A stretch of 64,000 nt of DNA from assembly GCF_001280015.1 (NCBI RefSeq), contig NZ_LGDV01000107.1, forward strand, positions 71,091-135,090. The letters are read 5' to 3'. Both the position numbers and the translations under genes were made by a program. Within the stretch, counting starts at the first letter, position 1, and each line of letters begins with the position of its first letter. Below the pieces are notes generated by a model. The model saw only the letters and a program-made list of their open reading frames with translations. It was not told the origin of the DNA and ran no database searches. Origin of the DNA: Streptomyces sp. MMG1121. GTDB lineage: Bacteria > Actinomycetota > Actinomycetes > Streptomycetales > Streptomycetaceae. This document shows positions 1 through 9,867 of the stretch, piece after piece.

Positions 1-2439
1 CCGCTGGAGCCCGACGACATCGCCCATCTGCGCGCGGTGGCCGCGGCCCTGCCCCCGGAGGGCCACGCCGTGCCGCTCCCCGATCCCGGCCCGCTGCGGC
101 TGCCCGAGCCGGAGGCCCTGGTCCGCTCCTTCCTGGACGCGGTCGCCGACACCCTGCCGCGCACCCCGGCCGCCCCGCACACCGTCGGCCGGCCTTTCGC
201 CGCCCGGGAGCCCGTGGCCCTGCCCCAGGCCCACGCGTGGGCGGCCGAGGTCGCCGCCGGCATGGACGCGGGCGTGCGGATCTCGCTCCGTCTGGACCTG
301 TCCGCGTCCGCCGTCTTCGACAGCGGCGCGAGCGGCGGCGCGCGCGCCGCCGGGGCGGCGATCGTGCAGGTGCACAGCCTCGCCGACCCCACCCTGGTGG
401 CCGACGCGGCAGCCCTGTGGGCGGGTGAGGCCGACACGGCGTTCGGCCCCCGCGCGCGCGTGGACGCCGCTCTCGCCGTACGGCGCGCGGCCCGCGTGTG
501 GGCGCCCCTGGACCGGTTCGCCGAACAGGACGTGCCCGACGTGCTCGCCCTGTCCGAGGAGGAGCTGGGCGAGCTGCTCGGGGTCGCGGCCGCCCGGCTG
601 GCCGCCGCCGGGGTCGCCGTGCACTGGCCCCGGGACCTCGCGCGCGATCTGACGGCCGCCGCCGTGGTCCGCCCGGCACCCGGCTCGGCGACCGACGGCA
701 CCGGCTTCTTCGAGAGCGAGGACCTGCTCCAGTTCCGCTGGCAGCTGGCGCTGGGCGGCGACCCGCTCAGCGAGGCCGAGATGGATTCCCTCGCCGAGGC
801 CCACCGGCCGGTCGTACGGCTCCGGGACCGCTGGGTCCTCGTCGACCCGGCGCTGGTCCGCAAGGCCCGCAAGCGCGAACTGGGCCTGCTCGACCCGGTC
901 GACGCGCTGTCCCTGGCGCTCACCGGCAGCGCCGAGGTCGACGGCGAGACCGTCGAAGCCGTCCCCGTAGGGGCCCTGGCGGCCCTGCGTGACCGCCTCA
1001 CGGCGGGCCTGCACCCCGCGGACCCGCCGCCTGGCCTGAACGCCACCCTGCGGGACTACCAACTCCGCGGCCTGGCCTGGCTCGACCTCATGACCTCCCT
1101 CGGCCTCGGCGGCTGCCTCGCGGACGACATGGGCCTCGGCAAGACCGTCACCCTCATCGCCCTGCACCTGAAACGGGCCCGCACCGAGCCGACCCTCGTC
1201 GTCTGCCCGGCGTCCCTGCTCGGCAACTGGCAGCGGGAGATCACCCGGTTCGCGCCCGGCGTCCCCGTCCGCCGCTTCCATGGCCAGGGCCGCACCCTGG
1301 ACGGCCTCGAGGGCGGCTTCGTCCTCACCACGTACGGCACGATGCGGTCGGCGGCCGCACAGCTCGCCGACCGCCCCTGGGGCATGGTCGTCGCCGACGA
1401 GGCCCAGCACGTGAAGAACCCCTACTCGGCCACGGCCAAGGCGCTGCGCACGATCCCGGCACCGGCCCGCGTGGCGCTGACCGGCACCCCCGTCGAGAAC
1501 AACCTCTCCGAACTGTGGGCCCTGCTCGACTGGACCACTCCCGGCCTCCTCGGCCCCCTGAAGTCCTTCCGTGCCCGGCACGCGCGCGCGGTGGAGAACG
1601 GCGAGGACGCGGAGGCAGTCACCCGCCTGGCCCGTCTGGTACGGCCGTTCCTCCTCCGCCGCAGGAAGTCCGACCCCGGCATCGTCCCCGAGCTGCCCCC
1701 CAAGACCGAGACGGACCACCCGGTACCGCTCACCCGCGAGCAGGCCGCGCTGTACGAGGCGGTGGTGCGCGAGTCCTTGCTCGCCATCGAGACCGCCGAG
1801 GGCATCGCCCGCCGGGGCCTGGTCCTGAAGCTCCTGGGCGCCCTGAAGCAGATCTGCGACCACCCGGCGCTGTACCTGAAGGAGGAGTCCCGCAAGGACC
1901 GCCTGGCGCACCGCTCCGGCAAACTCGCCCTGCTGGACGAGCTGTTGGACACCCTGCTCGCCGAGGACGGCTCGGCGCTCGTCTTCACCCAGTACGTCGG
2001 CATGGCCCGCCTGATCACCGCGCACCTGTCCGCCCGCGCGATCCCGGTGGACCTTCTGCACGGCGGCACACCGGTGCCGGAGCGCGAGCGCATGGTCGAC
2101 CGCTTCCAGGACGGCGAGACCCCGGTCCTGGTGCTGTCCCTGAAAGCGGCGGGCACCGGCCTCAACCTCACCCGCGCGGGCCATGTCATCCACTTCGACC
2201 GCTGGTGGAACCCGGCCGTCGAGGAGCAGGCCACCGACCGTGCCTACCGCATCGGCCAGACCCAGCCCGTCCAGGTACACCGCCTGGTCACCGAGGGCAC
2301 GGTCGAGGACCGCATCGCCGAGATGCTCACTGCCAAGCGCGCCCTCGCCGACGCCATCCTGGGCTCCGGCGAGGCGGCCCTGACCGAACTGACCGACCGC
2401 GAGCTGTCCGACCTGGTCTCCCTCCGGAGGACGCCATGA
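1..2439 (+). CDS. SNF2/RapA-family DEAD-like helicase (5' end outside window)
   Basis: ATP-dependent DNA translocase of the SNF2 superfamily. The reading frame is open from base 1, so the true start lies upstream; the GTG at 37 is only the first in-frame start. The visible 812 codons hold an N-terminal family-specific region, then a SNF2_N domain with Walker A (DDMGLGKT, near nt 1125-1150) and Walker B (DEAQ, near nt 1397), and a helicase C domain ending in AGTGLNL and the arginine-finger region YRIGQTQPVQVHR. The stop overlaps the start of the next gene (ATGA at 2436-2439), a SWIM-finger protein. That pairing is common in actinobacteria and suggests the two act together on DNA. The substrate cannot be told from sequence. 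Confidence 0.93.
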   Translation, partial: PLEPDDIAHLRAVAAALPPEGHAVPLPDPGPLRLPEPEALVRSFLDAVADTLPRTPAAPHTVGRPFAAREPVALPQAHAWAAEVAAGMDAGVRISLRLDLSASAVFDSGASGGARAAGAAIVQVHSLADPTLVADAAALWAGEADTAFGPRARVDAALAVRRAARVWAPLDRFAEQDVPDVLALSEEELGELLGVAAARLAAAGVAVHWPRDLARDLTAAAVVRPAPGSATDGTGFFESEDLLQFRWQLALGGDPLSEAEMDSLAEAHRPVVRLRDRWVLVDPALVRKARKRELGLLDPVDALSLALTGSAEVDGETVEAVPVGALAALRDRLTAGLHPADPPPGLNATLRDYQLRGLAWLDLMTSLGLGGCLADDMGLGKTVTLIALHLKRARTEPTLVVCPASLLGNWQREITRFAPGVPVRRFHGQGRTLDGLEGGFVLTTYGTMRSAAAQLADRPWGMVVADEAQHVKNPYSATAKALRTIPAPARVALTGTPVENNLSELWALLDWTTPGLLGPLKSFRARHARAVENGEDAEAVTRLARLVRPFLLRRRKSDPGIVPELPPKTETDHPVPLTREQAALYEAVVRESLLAIETAEGIARRGLVLKLLGALKQICDHPALYLKEESRKDRLAHRSGKLALLDELLDTLLAEDGSALVFTQYVGMARLITAHLSARAIPVDLLHGGTPVPERERMVDRFQDGETPVLVLSLKAAGTGLNLTRAGHVIHFDRWWNPAVEEQATDRAYRIGQTQPVQVHRLVTEGTVEDRIAEMLTAKRALADAILGSGEAALTELTDRELSDLVSLRRTP

Positions 2440-4898
2440 GTCTCCCACCGGAGCACCCCGCGACGCCCCCCAACCCACGCCCCGCCGACGCGGCCCGCCG
2501 CGCCCTGCGGGCGGCACGGGAGCGGAAGGGCGGCGGGAGCGAGGAGGCGCCGGGCATGGGTGAGGGAGTGCCGGGCTCGACGGAGGCGGTGGCTTCCCGT
2601 GAGGCGGCCCGTCGTGCTCTGCGTGCCGTGCGGGAGCACGCGGGCGTCGAGCGCAAGGGGGCAGCAGGTTCGGGCGAGGGGGCAACAGACGCGACCGGGG
2701 AGGCGACAGCCGGCACTGCGGCGGAGGCCCCGGACGGCCCGGCCGAGCCCGCGGCGGAACACCCTGCCCGCACCGATCCGAGGCCGGGCGACGCGGCGCG
2801 AGCGGCGCTCCGGGCCGGCACGACCCCAGCCGCCCCCGCCGCACCGGCCACTGTCACTGCTCCGGCCGAGGTGAGCGCTCCGGCCACTATCACTGCTTCG
2901 CCCGAGGTGAGCGCACCGGCCCCCCTCACCGCTCCGCCCAACACGGGTGCACCTGCGGACCCGACCACACCGACCACCGCCCCTGAGCCGGCAGACGCCA
3001 CGGCACCAGCCGACGCGACCTGCGCGGCCCAGGACAAGCCCTTCGTTCCGGCGCCTGCGGCCCGCCCCGCCGTCGCGCCGGGTGGCCGCCCCGCCGATGT
3101 CGCCAGGGAAGCGCTGCGAGCGGCCCGGCGGGAGACCCTGCGGGCCGAGGCCGAGGCGCAGGAGGCCGCCGCGCGTGGCCGGCGGGTGGGGGAGCCCCGT
3201 ACCCGACGCGGGCTGCGCACGACCGGTGCCTCCGCCGCCTCGGCGGCGCGCAGCGCGTCCGGCCACGGACCCGACTCCCGGACGCCTCGCACGAAGGCCG
3301 CCCAGGACATGCGGCACTACCTGGCCAACGCCTTCCGGATGCCGGCGTGGCCCGACGACGCCGAGGAGGAGGCAGGGACCACGGACACGAACGGCGACCC
3401 CACCGAGCACATCGAACGGGACCACGCGACACCCGCGCCGCCGCCCCCGCACAGCCCGTCCGCCCCCTCCGCCGAGTCGCACTGGGCAGCCACGCGCACC
3501 AGGTCCGCCCCGCCCGCCCCTTCCGCCGAGCCACCCCCCGCGTACGCGGCCTGGGCACCCGCGCACACGCCCTGCGCCCCGGACGCCGAGGACACCCCGA
3601 CCCCCGTGCACCCGCACCTGCCCACCACCATGGCCGCCCCCCACCGCGACACCGAACTGCGCCGCACGTTCCCGGCGTTCGCGCCGCGCGGAGCCGCCGG
3701 TGAGGGCGCACAGTTCGCCGGGACCTGGTGGGGCAACGCGTGGGTGACCTCGCTGGAGCAGGGTGCGCTGGACGCCAAGCGGGTGGCGCGGGGACGTGGT
3801 TACGCCGATCAGGGCCAGGTCGACGCGATCACTGTGACACCGGGGCTCGTGCTGGCGTACGTGCGCGGGAGCCGGCCACGGCCGTACCGCGTGCAGGTGC
3901 GGGTCCGGACGCTGGCCGAGGAGGACTGGGCGCGGTTCCTGGACGCGGCCGCCGACCGGCCGGGGCACATCGCCGCGCTGCTCGACAAGGAGCTGCCCCA
4001 GTCGCTCGCCGAGTGCGGTGTGCCGCTGCTGCCCGGCCCGGGCGACCTCGACCCGAGCTGCAACTGCCCCGACTCCGGCCACCCCTGCAAGCACGCGGCC
4101 GCGCTCTGCTACCAGACGGCGCGGCTGCTCGACGCCGACCCGTTCGTGCTGCTCCTGCTGCGCGGCCGGGGCGAGAAGGACCTGCTCGACGCGCTGTCCC
4201 GGCGCAGCGCTGCCCAGGCGGCCCCCGCCGCCCAGGACCGGCAGCCGCAGTCGCTGCCCGGCGTGCGCGCCACCGACGCCCTCGCGCCCCGTCGACTCCC
4301 GCCGCTGCCCCCGCCGTTGCCGCTGCCGCCGCATCCCGGGCAGCCACCGGCGTATCCGGCGGCGCCCGGCGGCCCGGACCCCTTCGCGCTGGACCAGCTC
4401 GCGACCGACGCCGCCGCCCGCGCGCACGCGCTGCTCGGCACCGGGCGGGATCCGGTGGGGGAGCTGACCCTGTGGCAGGACGCGGTGCGCCTGGCCGCGG
4501 CCCGCCCCGGCTCCGGCCTCACCGCCACCACCCGCACCCTCTACTCCGCCCTGGCCACGGCCGTCGGCCGCACCCCGTCCGATCTGGCGCGCGCCGTCGC
4601 CGCCTGGCGGCAGGGCGGGCCCGCCGGGCTGGCCGTCCTGGAGGAGCCGTGGGACCCGCCGGCCGGCCGCTTCGACCGGGCCCGCCCGCTGCTGCTCGCC
4701 GCGGACCTCCCGGCGTTCCGCCCCTGGCGCAATCACCTCACCCACCCCCAGGGCCATGTCCAGCTCCGCCTCGGCCACGACGGCCTGTGGTACGCGTACG
4801 AATCGGAGCCCGGCCGCGACGACTGGTGGCCCCGCGGCACCCCGGACCTGGACCCGGTGGGTGCCCTGACCGGCCTCGGCACCACGGACGGTCTCTAG
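2436..4898 (+). CDS. SWIM zinc-finger protein, helicase partner
   Basis: 820-residue protein translationally coupled to the helicase, with GGAGG at 2426-2430 and an ATGA overlap that fixes the start. The C-terminal half carries a SWIM zinc finger (C542-x-C544-x6-C551-x-H553, core CNCPDSGHPCKH), a DNA- or protein-binding module often found beside SNF2 helicases. Residues 1 to about 400 are low-complexity Pro/Ala-rich sequence. Embedded in them are four short helical repeats of the type (D/E)AARRALRA, near residues 17, 51, 115 and 215. A folded region starts near residue 405 (TFPAFAPRG). The role is inferred from the SWIM finger and the neighbour; no enzymatic motif is visible. Confidence 0.88.
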   Translation: MSLPPEHPATPPNPRPADAARRALRAARERKGGGSEEAPGMGEGVPGSTEAVASREAARRALRAVREHAGVERKGAAGSGEGATDATGEATAGTAAEAPDGPAEPAAEHPARTDPRPGDAARAALRAGTTPAAPAAPATVTAPAEVSAPATITASPEVSAPAPLTAPPNTGAPADPTTPTTAPEPADATAPADATCAAQDKPFVPAPAARPAVAPGGRPADVAREALRAARRETLRAEAEAQEAAARGRRVGEPRTRRGLRTTGASAASAARSASGHGPDSRTPRTKAAQDMRHYLANAFRMPAWPDDAEEEAGTTDTNGDPTEHIERDHATPAPPPPHSPSAPSAESHWAATRTRSAPPAPSAEPPPAYAAWAPAHTPCAPDAEDTPTPVHPHLPTTMAAPHRDTELRRTFPAFAPRGAAGEGAQFAGTWWGNAWVTSLEQGALDAKRVARGRGYADQGQVDAITVTPGLVLAYVRGSRPRPYRVQVRVRTLAEEDWARFLDAAADRPGHIAALLDKELPQSLAECGVPLLPGPGDLDPSCNCPDSGHPCKHAAALCYQTARLLDADPFVLLLLRGRGEKDLLDALSRRSAAQAAPAAQDRQPQSLPGVRATDALAPRRLPPLPPPLPLPPHPGQPPAYPAAPGGPDPFALDQLATDAAARAHALLGTGRDPVGELTLWQDAVRLAAARPGSGLTATTRTLYSALATAVGRTPSDLARAVAAWRQGGPAGLAVLEEPWDPPAGRFDRARPLLLAADLPAFRPWRNHLTHPQGHVQLRLGHDGLWYAYESEPGRDDWWPRGTPDLDPVGALTGLGTTDGL

Positions 4899-5125
4899 GC
4901 TCTTGTGCCGGGTCCGTACGCCAGGCCCTTCGCCGGGATTGCCGGCCCGAAGCCGTACGGGGAGCGGATCGGGGCACGGACGGGGCGGGGCCGCCCGCGG
5001 CGGCGACTGCGAAGACCGCGCGGGGACTGTGGGGGTCCGGTGTGGTGGACCGGGGCGGTGCGTGGGCGCCCGGGGCCCGCTGGCATCATGACCGGCCTGA
5101 TCGACATCGGGCAGGCGGGGGAGAC

Positions 5126-5731
5126 GTGACACCGGTGAGGGCGGGAAGACGGCCCCGGAGCGCACCGAAGACGTTGCCGGGCCGGATCGGGACGGCGCTG
5201 TTCATGGTGTTCGTCGCGCTGCTGTTCAGCGGCCTCGGGATCGGTGGAGGTGTGGGTCTCGCCGACGGCCTGAAGTACTCCACGCGTCTGTCCGGCACCC
5301 CGGGGCTGCTGAAGATAACCTTCTGCGAGACCACGGGCACCGGCAAGCAGCGGCATACCGATTGCTTCGGTGCCTTCCGCTCCGACGATCGCCGGCTGAC
5401 GGACGCGTACGCCTCCATCGGCGAGTCCTTCAAGACGGGGACGGTCCTGCCGGTCCAGCGGGACGCCGACGGTCATTGCTATCTGGTCGGGGTGGCCCCG
5501 ACGGCCGGGCGGCTGGCCGGGATCTGCGCCTGCGTCGTGGGACTCGTCGCCGGTCTGGCCGCCCTGTGCGGGGCGTTCGCCACCGTGATGCCGCAGCTGG
5601 GCGGCAGGATCGGCGCGGCGCTGTGGTCACCGTGGGCCGGCCGGATGCTGAGCCGGCTGTTGCTGGCGTGCGGCATCGGTTTCGCCCTCTTCGGTGTGAC
5701 CGGCGTGATCGGCTGGCTGGCTCTGCCCTGA
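5126..5731 (+). CDS. small membrane protein, unknown function
   Basis: 201-residue protein from GTG 5126, preceded by GGGGGAGA. It has a hydrophobic segment near residues 23-48, an extracytoplasmic-looking domain with paired cysteines (FCETTGTG, TDCFGAF, GHCYLVG), a Gly/Ala-rich membrane segment (AGICACVVGLVAGLAALCGA) and a C-terminal membrane segment (LLLACGIGFALFGVTGVIGW). The family is not recognised. It lies 227 bp after the SWIM gene and probably has its own promoter. Confidence 0.72.
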   Translation: MTPVRAGRRPRSAPKTLPGRIGTALFMVFVALLFSGLGIGGGVGLADGLKYSTRLSGTPGLLKITFCETTGTGKQRHTDCFGAFRSDDRRLTDAYASIGESFKTGTVLPVQRDADGHCYLVGVAPTAGRLAGICACVVGLVAGLAALCGAFATVMPQLGGRIGAALWSPWAGRMLSRLLLACGIGFALFGVTGVIGWLALP

Positions 5732-5986
5732 CGGTGAAATACGGTGATCGGACATTTGTGATAGAGCCTGCCCCGGCCAGGATCTACACTCAGTTGGTAG
5801 CCGCAAGCAACGGAACGTGAGTGATGATCGGCACGGGCTGTCGGAGTGGTCGTGAGGGGGCGGTGTGCCCGCATATCGACCGGGGTCTGGTCAAGCGCCC
5901 CGCGACGACCCGGTGGACCGCATGTACATGAGCCTCGGAGCCGGGCGGTGCCCGGAGAACGAGGCCAGGCAAGGAGATTCGTACGC

Positions 5987-8560
5987 ATGACCATGTCAGC
6001 GTCCCCGGTCCGCGGGGGAACCGCAGAGAAATCCGCGTCGCCACCACCGGCCGGGAGACTGACGCACCGTCAGATAATGACGATCCTCAGCGGCCTGATG
6101 CTGGGGATGTTCCTCGCGGCGCTCGACCAGACCATTGTCAGCACCTCGATCCGCACGATCGCCGACGATCTGCACGGACTCAGCGCGCAGGCGTGGGTCA
6201 CCACCGCGTACCTGATCACCTCCACGATCAGCACGCCGCTGTACGGCAAGCTGTCCGACATCTACGGCCGCAAGCCCTTCTTCCTCGCGGCCATCTCGAT
6301 CTTCATCGTGGGCTCGGCGGCCTGTTCGTTCGCCACGTCGATGACGGAACTGGCCGCCTTCCGGGCCTTCCAGGGCATCGGCGCGGGCGGCCTGATGGCA
6401 CTGGCGCTGGCGATCATCGGTGACATCGTGCCGCCCCGTGAGCGGGCCCGGTACCAGGGTTACATGCTCGCGATGTTCGGCTCGTCCAGCGTGCTCGGCC
6501 CGCTCATCGGCGGTTTCCTGGCGGGCCGCGGCACCATCCTGGCCATCACCGGCTGGCGCTGGGTGTTCCTGGTCAACGTGCCGGTCGGCATCATCGCGCT
6601 GTTCGTCGTCGCCAAGGTGCTGAACCTCCCGCACGTCCGGCGCGAGCACCGCATCGACTGGTGGGGCGCGTTCACCATCGCCCTCGGCGTGGTGCCGCTG
6701 CTGCTCGTGGCCGAGCAGGGCCAGGACTGGGGCTGGACCTCCACGAAGGCCGGCGTCTGCTACGCGATCGGCGTGGTCGGCCTGATCGCCTGGGTCCTGG
6801 TCGAACGGGCGATGGGCGAGGAGGCCCTGATCCCGATGCGGCTGTTCCGCGGCGCGGTGTTCAGCAAGATGAGCGTGATGTCCGTGCTCATCGGCATGGG
6901 CATGTTCGGCGGGATGATGATGGTCCCGCTGTACCTGCAGATCGTGAAGGGCGTCAGCCCCACCAAGTCCGGTCTGCTGATGCTGCCGCTGATGGTCGGC
7001 ATGATCGCCGGGACCATCGTGGTCGGACGCATCATCCAGCAGACCGGCAAGTACAAGATCTTCCCCGTCATCGGCACCGTGCTGCTCATCGCCGCGATGC
7101 TCCTGTTCCACTACCGCGTGCACTGGAACACGGCGCTGCCGGAGACCATGGCCTACATGGCACTGTTCGGCATCGGCCTCAGCGGCTGTATGCAGATCCT
7201 CACCCTGGCCGTGCAGAACGCGGTCGAGCCCAAGGACATGGGCGTGGCGACCGCGTCGGCCACCTTCTTCCGGCAGATGGGCGGCACCGCCGGTACCGCG
7301 ATCTTCCTCTCCGTGCTGTTCAGCACCGTCGGCGACAAGATCAACTCGGCCTTCCGGTCCGCGGCGCAGACGCCCGCGTTCCAGGCCGCGCTCCACGACC
7401 CGGCCGTACAGGCCGACCCCGCGAACGCGCCGGTGCTGCAGATGCTCAAGCACCCCGGGGCGGGCGGCGGCTCGAGCGTCCTGGACGACTCCTCCTTCAT
7501 CCAGCGGCTCGACCCGCGCCTGGCCGAGCCGTTCAAGGTCGGCTTCACCGACTCGATGCAGCTGGTCTTCCTCATCGCCGCGGGTGTGATGGTCCTGGCC
7601 TTCCTGGTCGCGCTGTGGACCAAGGAGGTGCCGCTGCGCAAGGTCTCCGGACTGGAGGCGCAGGCCGCCGAGGAGAGCGGCGCTCCGGCTCCGGAGCCGG
7701 CCGCGGCCATGGTCGCCGAGGCCGCCGTCGAGGCCGTCCAGCCCCTCGCCGCGCCGGCGGCCGAGACGGTCGCACCCGCGCCCGGCGTCGCACGCCACGC
7801 CGTCCGCGGCCGGGTGCTGGACGGCACGGGCACACCGGTGCCGCAGGCCGTGATCACGTTGATCGACGTCAACGGACGGCAGCTCGGCCGCGCCGTCAGC
7901 GGTCCGGACGGGGGCTACGCGGTGGCCGCCGGCAGCCCCGGCACCTACGTACTGATCGCCGCCGCCGGTGCCCGGCAGCCGCAGGCCGTCACCGTGCTCG
8001 TCGGTGACGAGCCGGTCGAGTGCGACCTCGCGCTCAGCGGCACCGTGGCCCTCACCGGATCGGTCCGGGACGCCGTCCACGGACACCCGCTGCCCGGAGC
8101 CCTGCTGGTCGCCACCGACGTGCGCGGCGAGGTGGTGTCCTCGGGGACCTCGGCCGCCGACGGCGCCTTCCTGCTCTCGGATCTGGTCCCCGGCGGCTAC
8201 ACGCTCGTGGTGAACGCGCCCGGCCACCGCCCGGCCGCCCTCCCCGTCGAGGTCACCCCGGGATCCTCGGACGTCCACGAGATCCGCCTCGAAGCGAGCG
8301 CCCAGCTGCACGGTGTCGTCAACGCCGTCGGCGGCCGGCCGCTCGACGACGCCAAGGTCACCCTGCTGGACTCGGCCGGAAACGTGGTCGGCACCGCGGT
8401 CACCGGCTCCGACGGCGCCTACGGGTTCACCGACCTGGAGGGCGGCGAGTACACCGTCATCGCCAGCGGCTACGCCCCGGTCGCCACGTCGGTACGCCTG
8501 GACGGCAGCGGCGTCACCGGTTTCGACGTGGAGCTGTCCCACGAGGACGCGTCCCGCTAG
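5987..8560 (+). CDS. DHA2-type MFS efflux pump with three C-terminal carboxypeptidase-regulatory-like repeats
   Basis: 857 residues from ATG 5987 with AAGGAG at 5971-5976. Residues 30 to about 550 form a 14-helix DHA2 drug:H+ antiporter, with motif A GKLSDIYGRKP and LAALDQTIVSTSI in helix 1. After an Ala/Pro-rich linker (about 555-600), three tandem beta-sandwich repeats follow, starting near residues 604, 685 and 770 and each recognisable by a G(R/S/V)V...G.PL..A.V...D pattern. They resemble the carboxypeptidase-regulatory-like/CarboxypepD_reg fold. Such repeats usually sit outside the cell, whereas an MFS C-terminus is predicted cytoplasmic, so their role is open. No regulator is adjacent. 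The 255 bp upstream hold no gene. Confidence 0.9.
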   Translation: MTMSASPVRGGTAEKSASPPPAGRLTHRQIMTILSGLMLGMFLAALDQTIVSTSIRTIADDLHGLSAQAWVTTAYLITSTISTPLYGKLSDIYGRKPFFLAAISIFIVGSAACSFATSMTELAAFRAFQGIGAGGLMALALAIIGDIVPPRERARYQGYMLAMFGSSSVLGPLIGGFLAGRGTILAITGWRWVFLVNVPVGIIALFVVAKVLNLPHVRREHRIDWWGAFTIALGVVPLLLVAEQGQDWGWTSTKAGVCYAIGVVGLIAWVLVERAMGEEALIPMRLFRGAVFSKMSVMSVLIGMGMFGGMMMVPLYLQIVKGVSPTKSGLLMLPLMVGMIAGTIVVGRIIQQTGKYKIFPVIGTVLLIAAMLLFHYRVHWNTALPETMAYMALFGIGLSGCMQILTLAVQNAVEPKDMGVATASATFFRQMGGTAGTAIFLSVLFSTVGDKINSAFRSAAQTPAFQAALHDPAVQADPANAPVLQMLKHPGAGGGSSVLDDSSFIQRLDPRLAEPFKVGFTDSMQLVFLIAAGVMVLAFLVALWTKEVPLRKVSGLEAQAAEESGAPAPEPAAAMVAEAAVEAVQPLAAPAAETVAPAPGVARHAVRGRVLDGTGTPVPQAVITLIDVNGRQLGRAVSGPDGGYAVAAGSPGTYVLIAAAGARQPQAVTVLVGDEPVECDLALSGTVALTGSVRDAVHGHPLPGALLVATDVRGEVVSSGTSAADGAFLLSDLVPGGYTLVVNAPGHRPAALPVEVTPGSSDVHEIRLEASAQLHGVVNAVGGRPLDDAKVTLLDSAGNVVGTAVTGSDGAYGFTDLEGGEYTVIASGYAPVATSVRLDGSGVTGFDVELSHEDASR

Positions 8561-8590
8561 CCCGGCCCGGCGATCAGCCGACGACCGTCG

Positions 8591-8631
8591 CCGCCCCGCG
8601 AGAGACCCTGACCCGGCCTCTCGCGGGGCGG
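8591..8631. terminator. intrinsic terminator after the MFS gene
   Basis: Perfect 14-bp inverted repeat, 8591-8604 against 8618-8631 (core GCCCCGCGAGAG / CTCTCGCGGGGC), with a 13-nt loop. It lies 30 bp after the MFS stop and also faces the 3' end of the convergent SDR gene. No U-tract, as is usual in Streptomyces. Confidence 0.8.
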
Positions 8632-8831
8632 CCCGTTGCCCGGACCGGACAGAACCGCACCGGAACGGGGCACCGCACGGCCGCCCCGGGCCCTTCCGGA
8701 ACGCCGCGCCACCGCACGGCCCCGCGGTCGAGCCGCGGCTCGCCGTCCGGGCTCGCGGCCGCCGTACCCGCCGGGGCGGGAGGCCGGGCCTGTGGTCGGA
8801 CGGGGCCGCCACAGCCCGGCGCGGCCGGTGT

Positions 8832-9665
8832 TCACCCGGAAATCGGGGCGCCTTCGCCACCGCGTGGTGTGATGCGGAAGTCGAACGCGAGTGTCCCGGG
8901 GTCCAGAGCCGTAGCGCCGCCGTCGACCGTGATCACCGCTCCATTGACGTACGACGCCGCCGGTGACAACAGCCAGCCGATCGCCTCCGCGACCTCCCGC
9001 GGCTCACCCGGCCGGCCCACGGGCAGCACCCTGGTCGCCTCCTCGTAGGCGGCCTCCACGCCCCCGTCCCGCAGGTCCGGCTCCTCGGCGAAGCGGGCCA
9101 TGCGCCGGTCGGCCATCTCGGTCCGTACCCAGCCGGGGCACACGATGTTGGCGCGCACCCCCTGTCGCCCGTAATCGACGGCGACGGACCGGCAGAGCTG
9201 GAGCAGGGCCGCCTTGGACGCGGCGTACGGGGCGTTGCCCGTGCCGTTGCGCAACGCGGACACCGAGGCGACGGCGACCACCGAGCCCCTGGACTCCAGC
9301 AGCTGCGGGATCGCCGCGCGCAGCAGGAGAAGCGGGCCGGTGACGTTGGTGCGCATGACCTCGTCCCAGTCCCGCAACGACATGTCCCCCACCGCTCCGC
9401 CGCGCCCGACGCCCGCGTTCAGCACCACCCCGTCGAGGCGCCCGTGCGCGGCCAGGGCGGCGCGGACCAGTCCCTCGGCCGCATCGGGATCCCCCACGTC
9501 GGACGGATACGCCAGCGCTCCGGTCTCCCGCGCGAGGCGTCGCAGGGGCTCGGCCCGCCGGCCGGAGACGACCACATGGTGGCCTCCCTCGCACAGCAGC
9601 CGGGCCGTGGCCTCCCCGATGCCCGTTCCTCCGCCGGTCACGACGACGACCTGCTTGTCCGTCAC
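8832..9665 (-). CDS. SDR-family oxidoreductase
   Basis: 277-residue classical short-chain dehydrogenase/reductase. The Rossmann motif TGGGTGIGEA is near residues 10-19, NAG near 87, the catalytic Ser in VASVSAL and YAASK (Tyr-x-x-x-Lys) in the middle, and a C-terminal VNGAVITVDGG typical of FabG-like SDRs. The GTG start at 9665 is preceded by AAGGGGG with usual spacing; longer upstream extensions of the frame lack a ribosome site. Substrate unknown. It is convergent with the MFS gene. Confidence 0.88.
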   Translation of the reverse strand: MTDKQVVVVTGGGTGIGEATARLLCEGGHHVVVSGRRAEPLRRLARETGALAYPSDVGDPDAAEGLVRAALAAHGRLDGVVLNAGVGRGGAVGDMSLRDWDEVMRTNVTGPLLLLRAAIPQLLESRGSVVAVASVSALRNGTGNAPYAASKAALLQLCRSVAVDYGRQGVRANIVCPGWVRTEMADRRMARFAEEPDLRDGGVEAAYEEATRVLPVGRPGEPREVAEAIGWLLSPAASYVNGAVITVDGGATALDPGTLAFDFRITPRGGEGAPISG

Positions 9666-9867
9666 GGTGGCCCAACCCCCTTCATCGAGATCATCCGGTG
9701 TGTCCGACCCTAGGAGCGGGTGCCGCACCGCCGACGACTTCCGGCCAGGGGGGCGGTGAGCGAGACGAAGACCCCGACTTCGCTGAACGTGCTGCCTGGA
9801 CCGTGTCCTCCATGGCCATGGACCGCATCGAGGTGAGGGAGCGGGCGGCGCGAACGCTGGGGTGCAC

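Noticed and set aside
4899..5125. Plus-strand frame 4905-5129 between the SWIM and membrane-protein genes
   Set aside because: 74 codons, Arg/Gly-rich, no motif; most likely intergenic.
2244..5165. Very long minus-strand open frame (973 codons)
   Set aside because: Antisense to the helicase and SWIM genes; Arg/Gly-rich without domains. Produced by strong GC3 bias.
5732..5986. Possible operator or small gene before the MFS pump
   Set aside because: Only weak imperfect dyads (for example around TTGGTAGCCGCAAGCAAC); nothing strong enough to annotate.
5996..8860. 954-codon minus-strand open frame
   Set aside because: Antisense to the MFS gene; composition (His/Gln/Asp/Arg-rich) is the usual mirror of a membrane protein.
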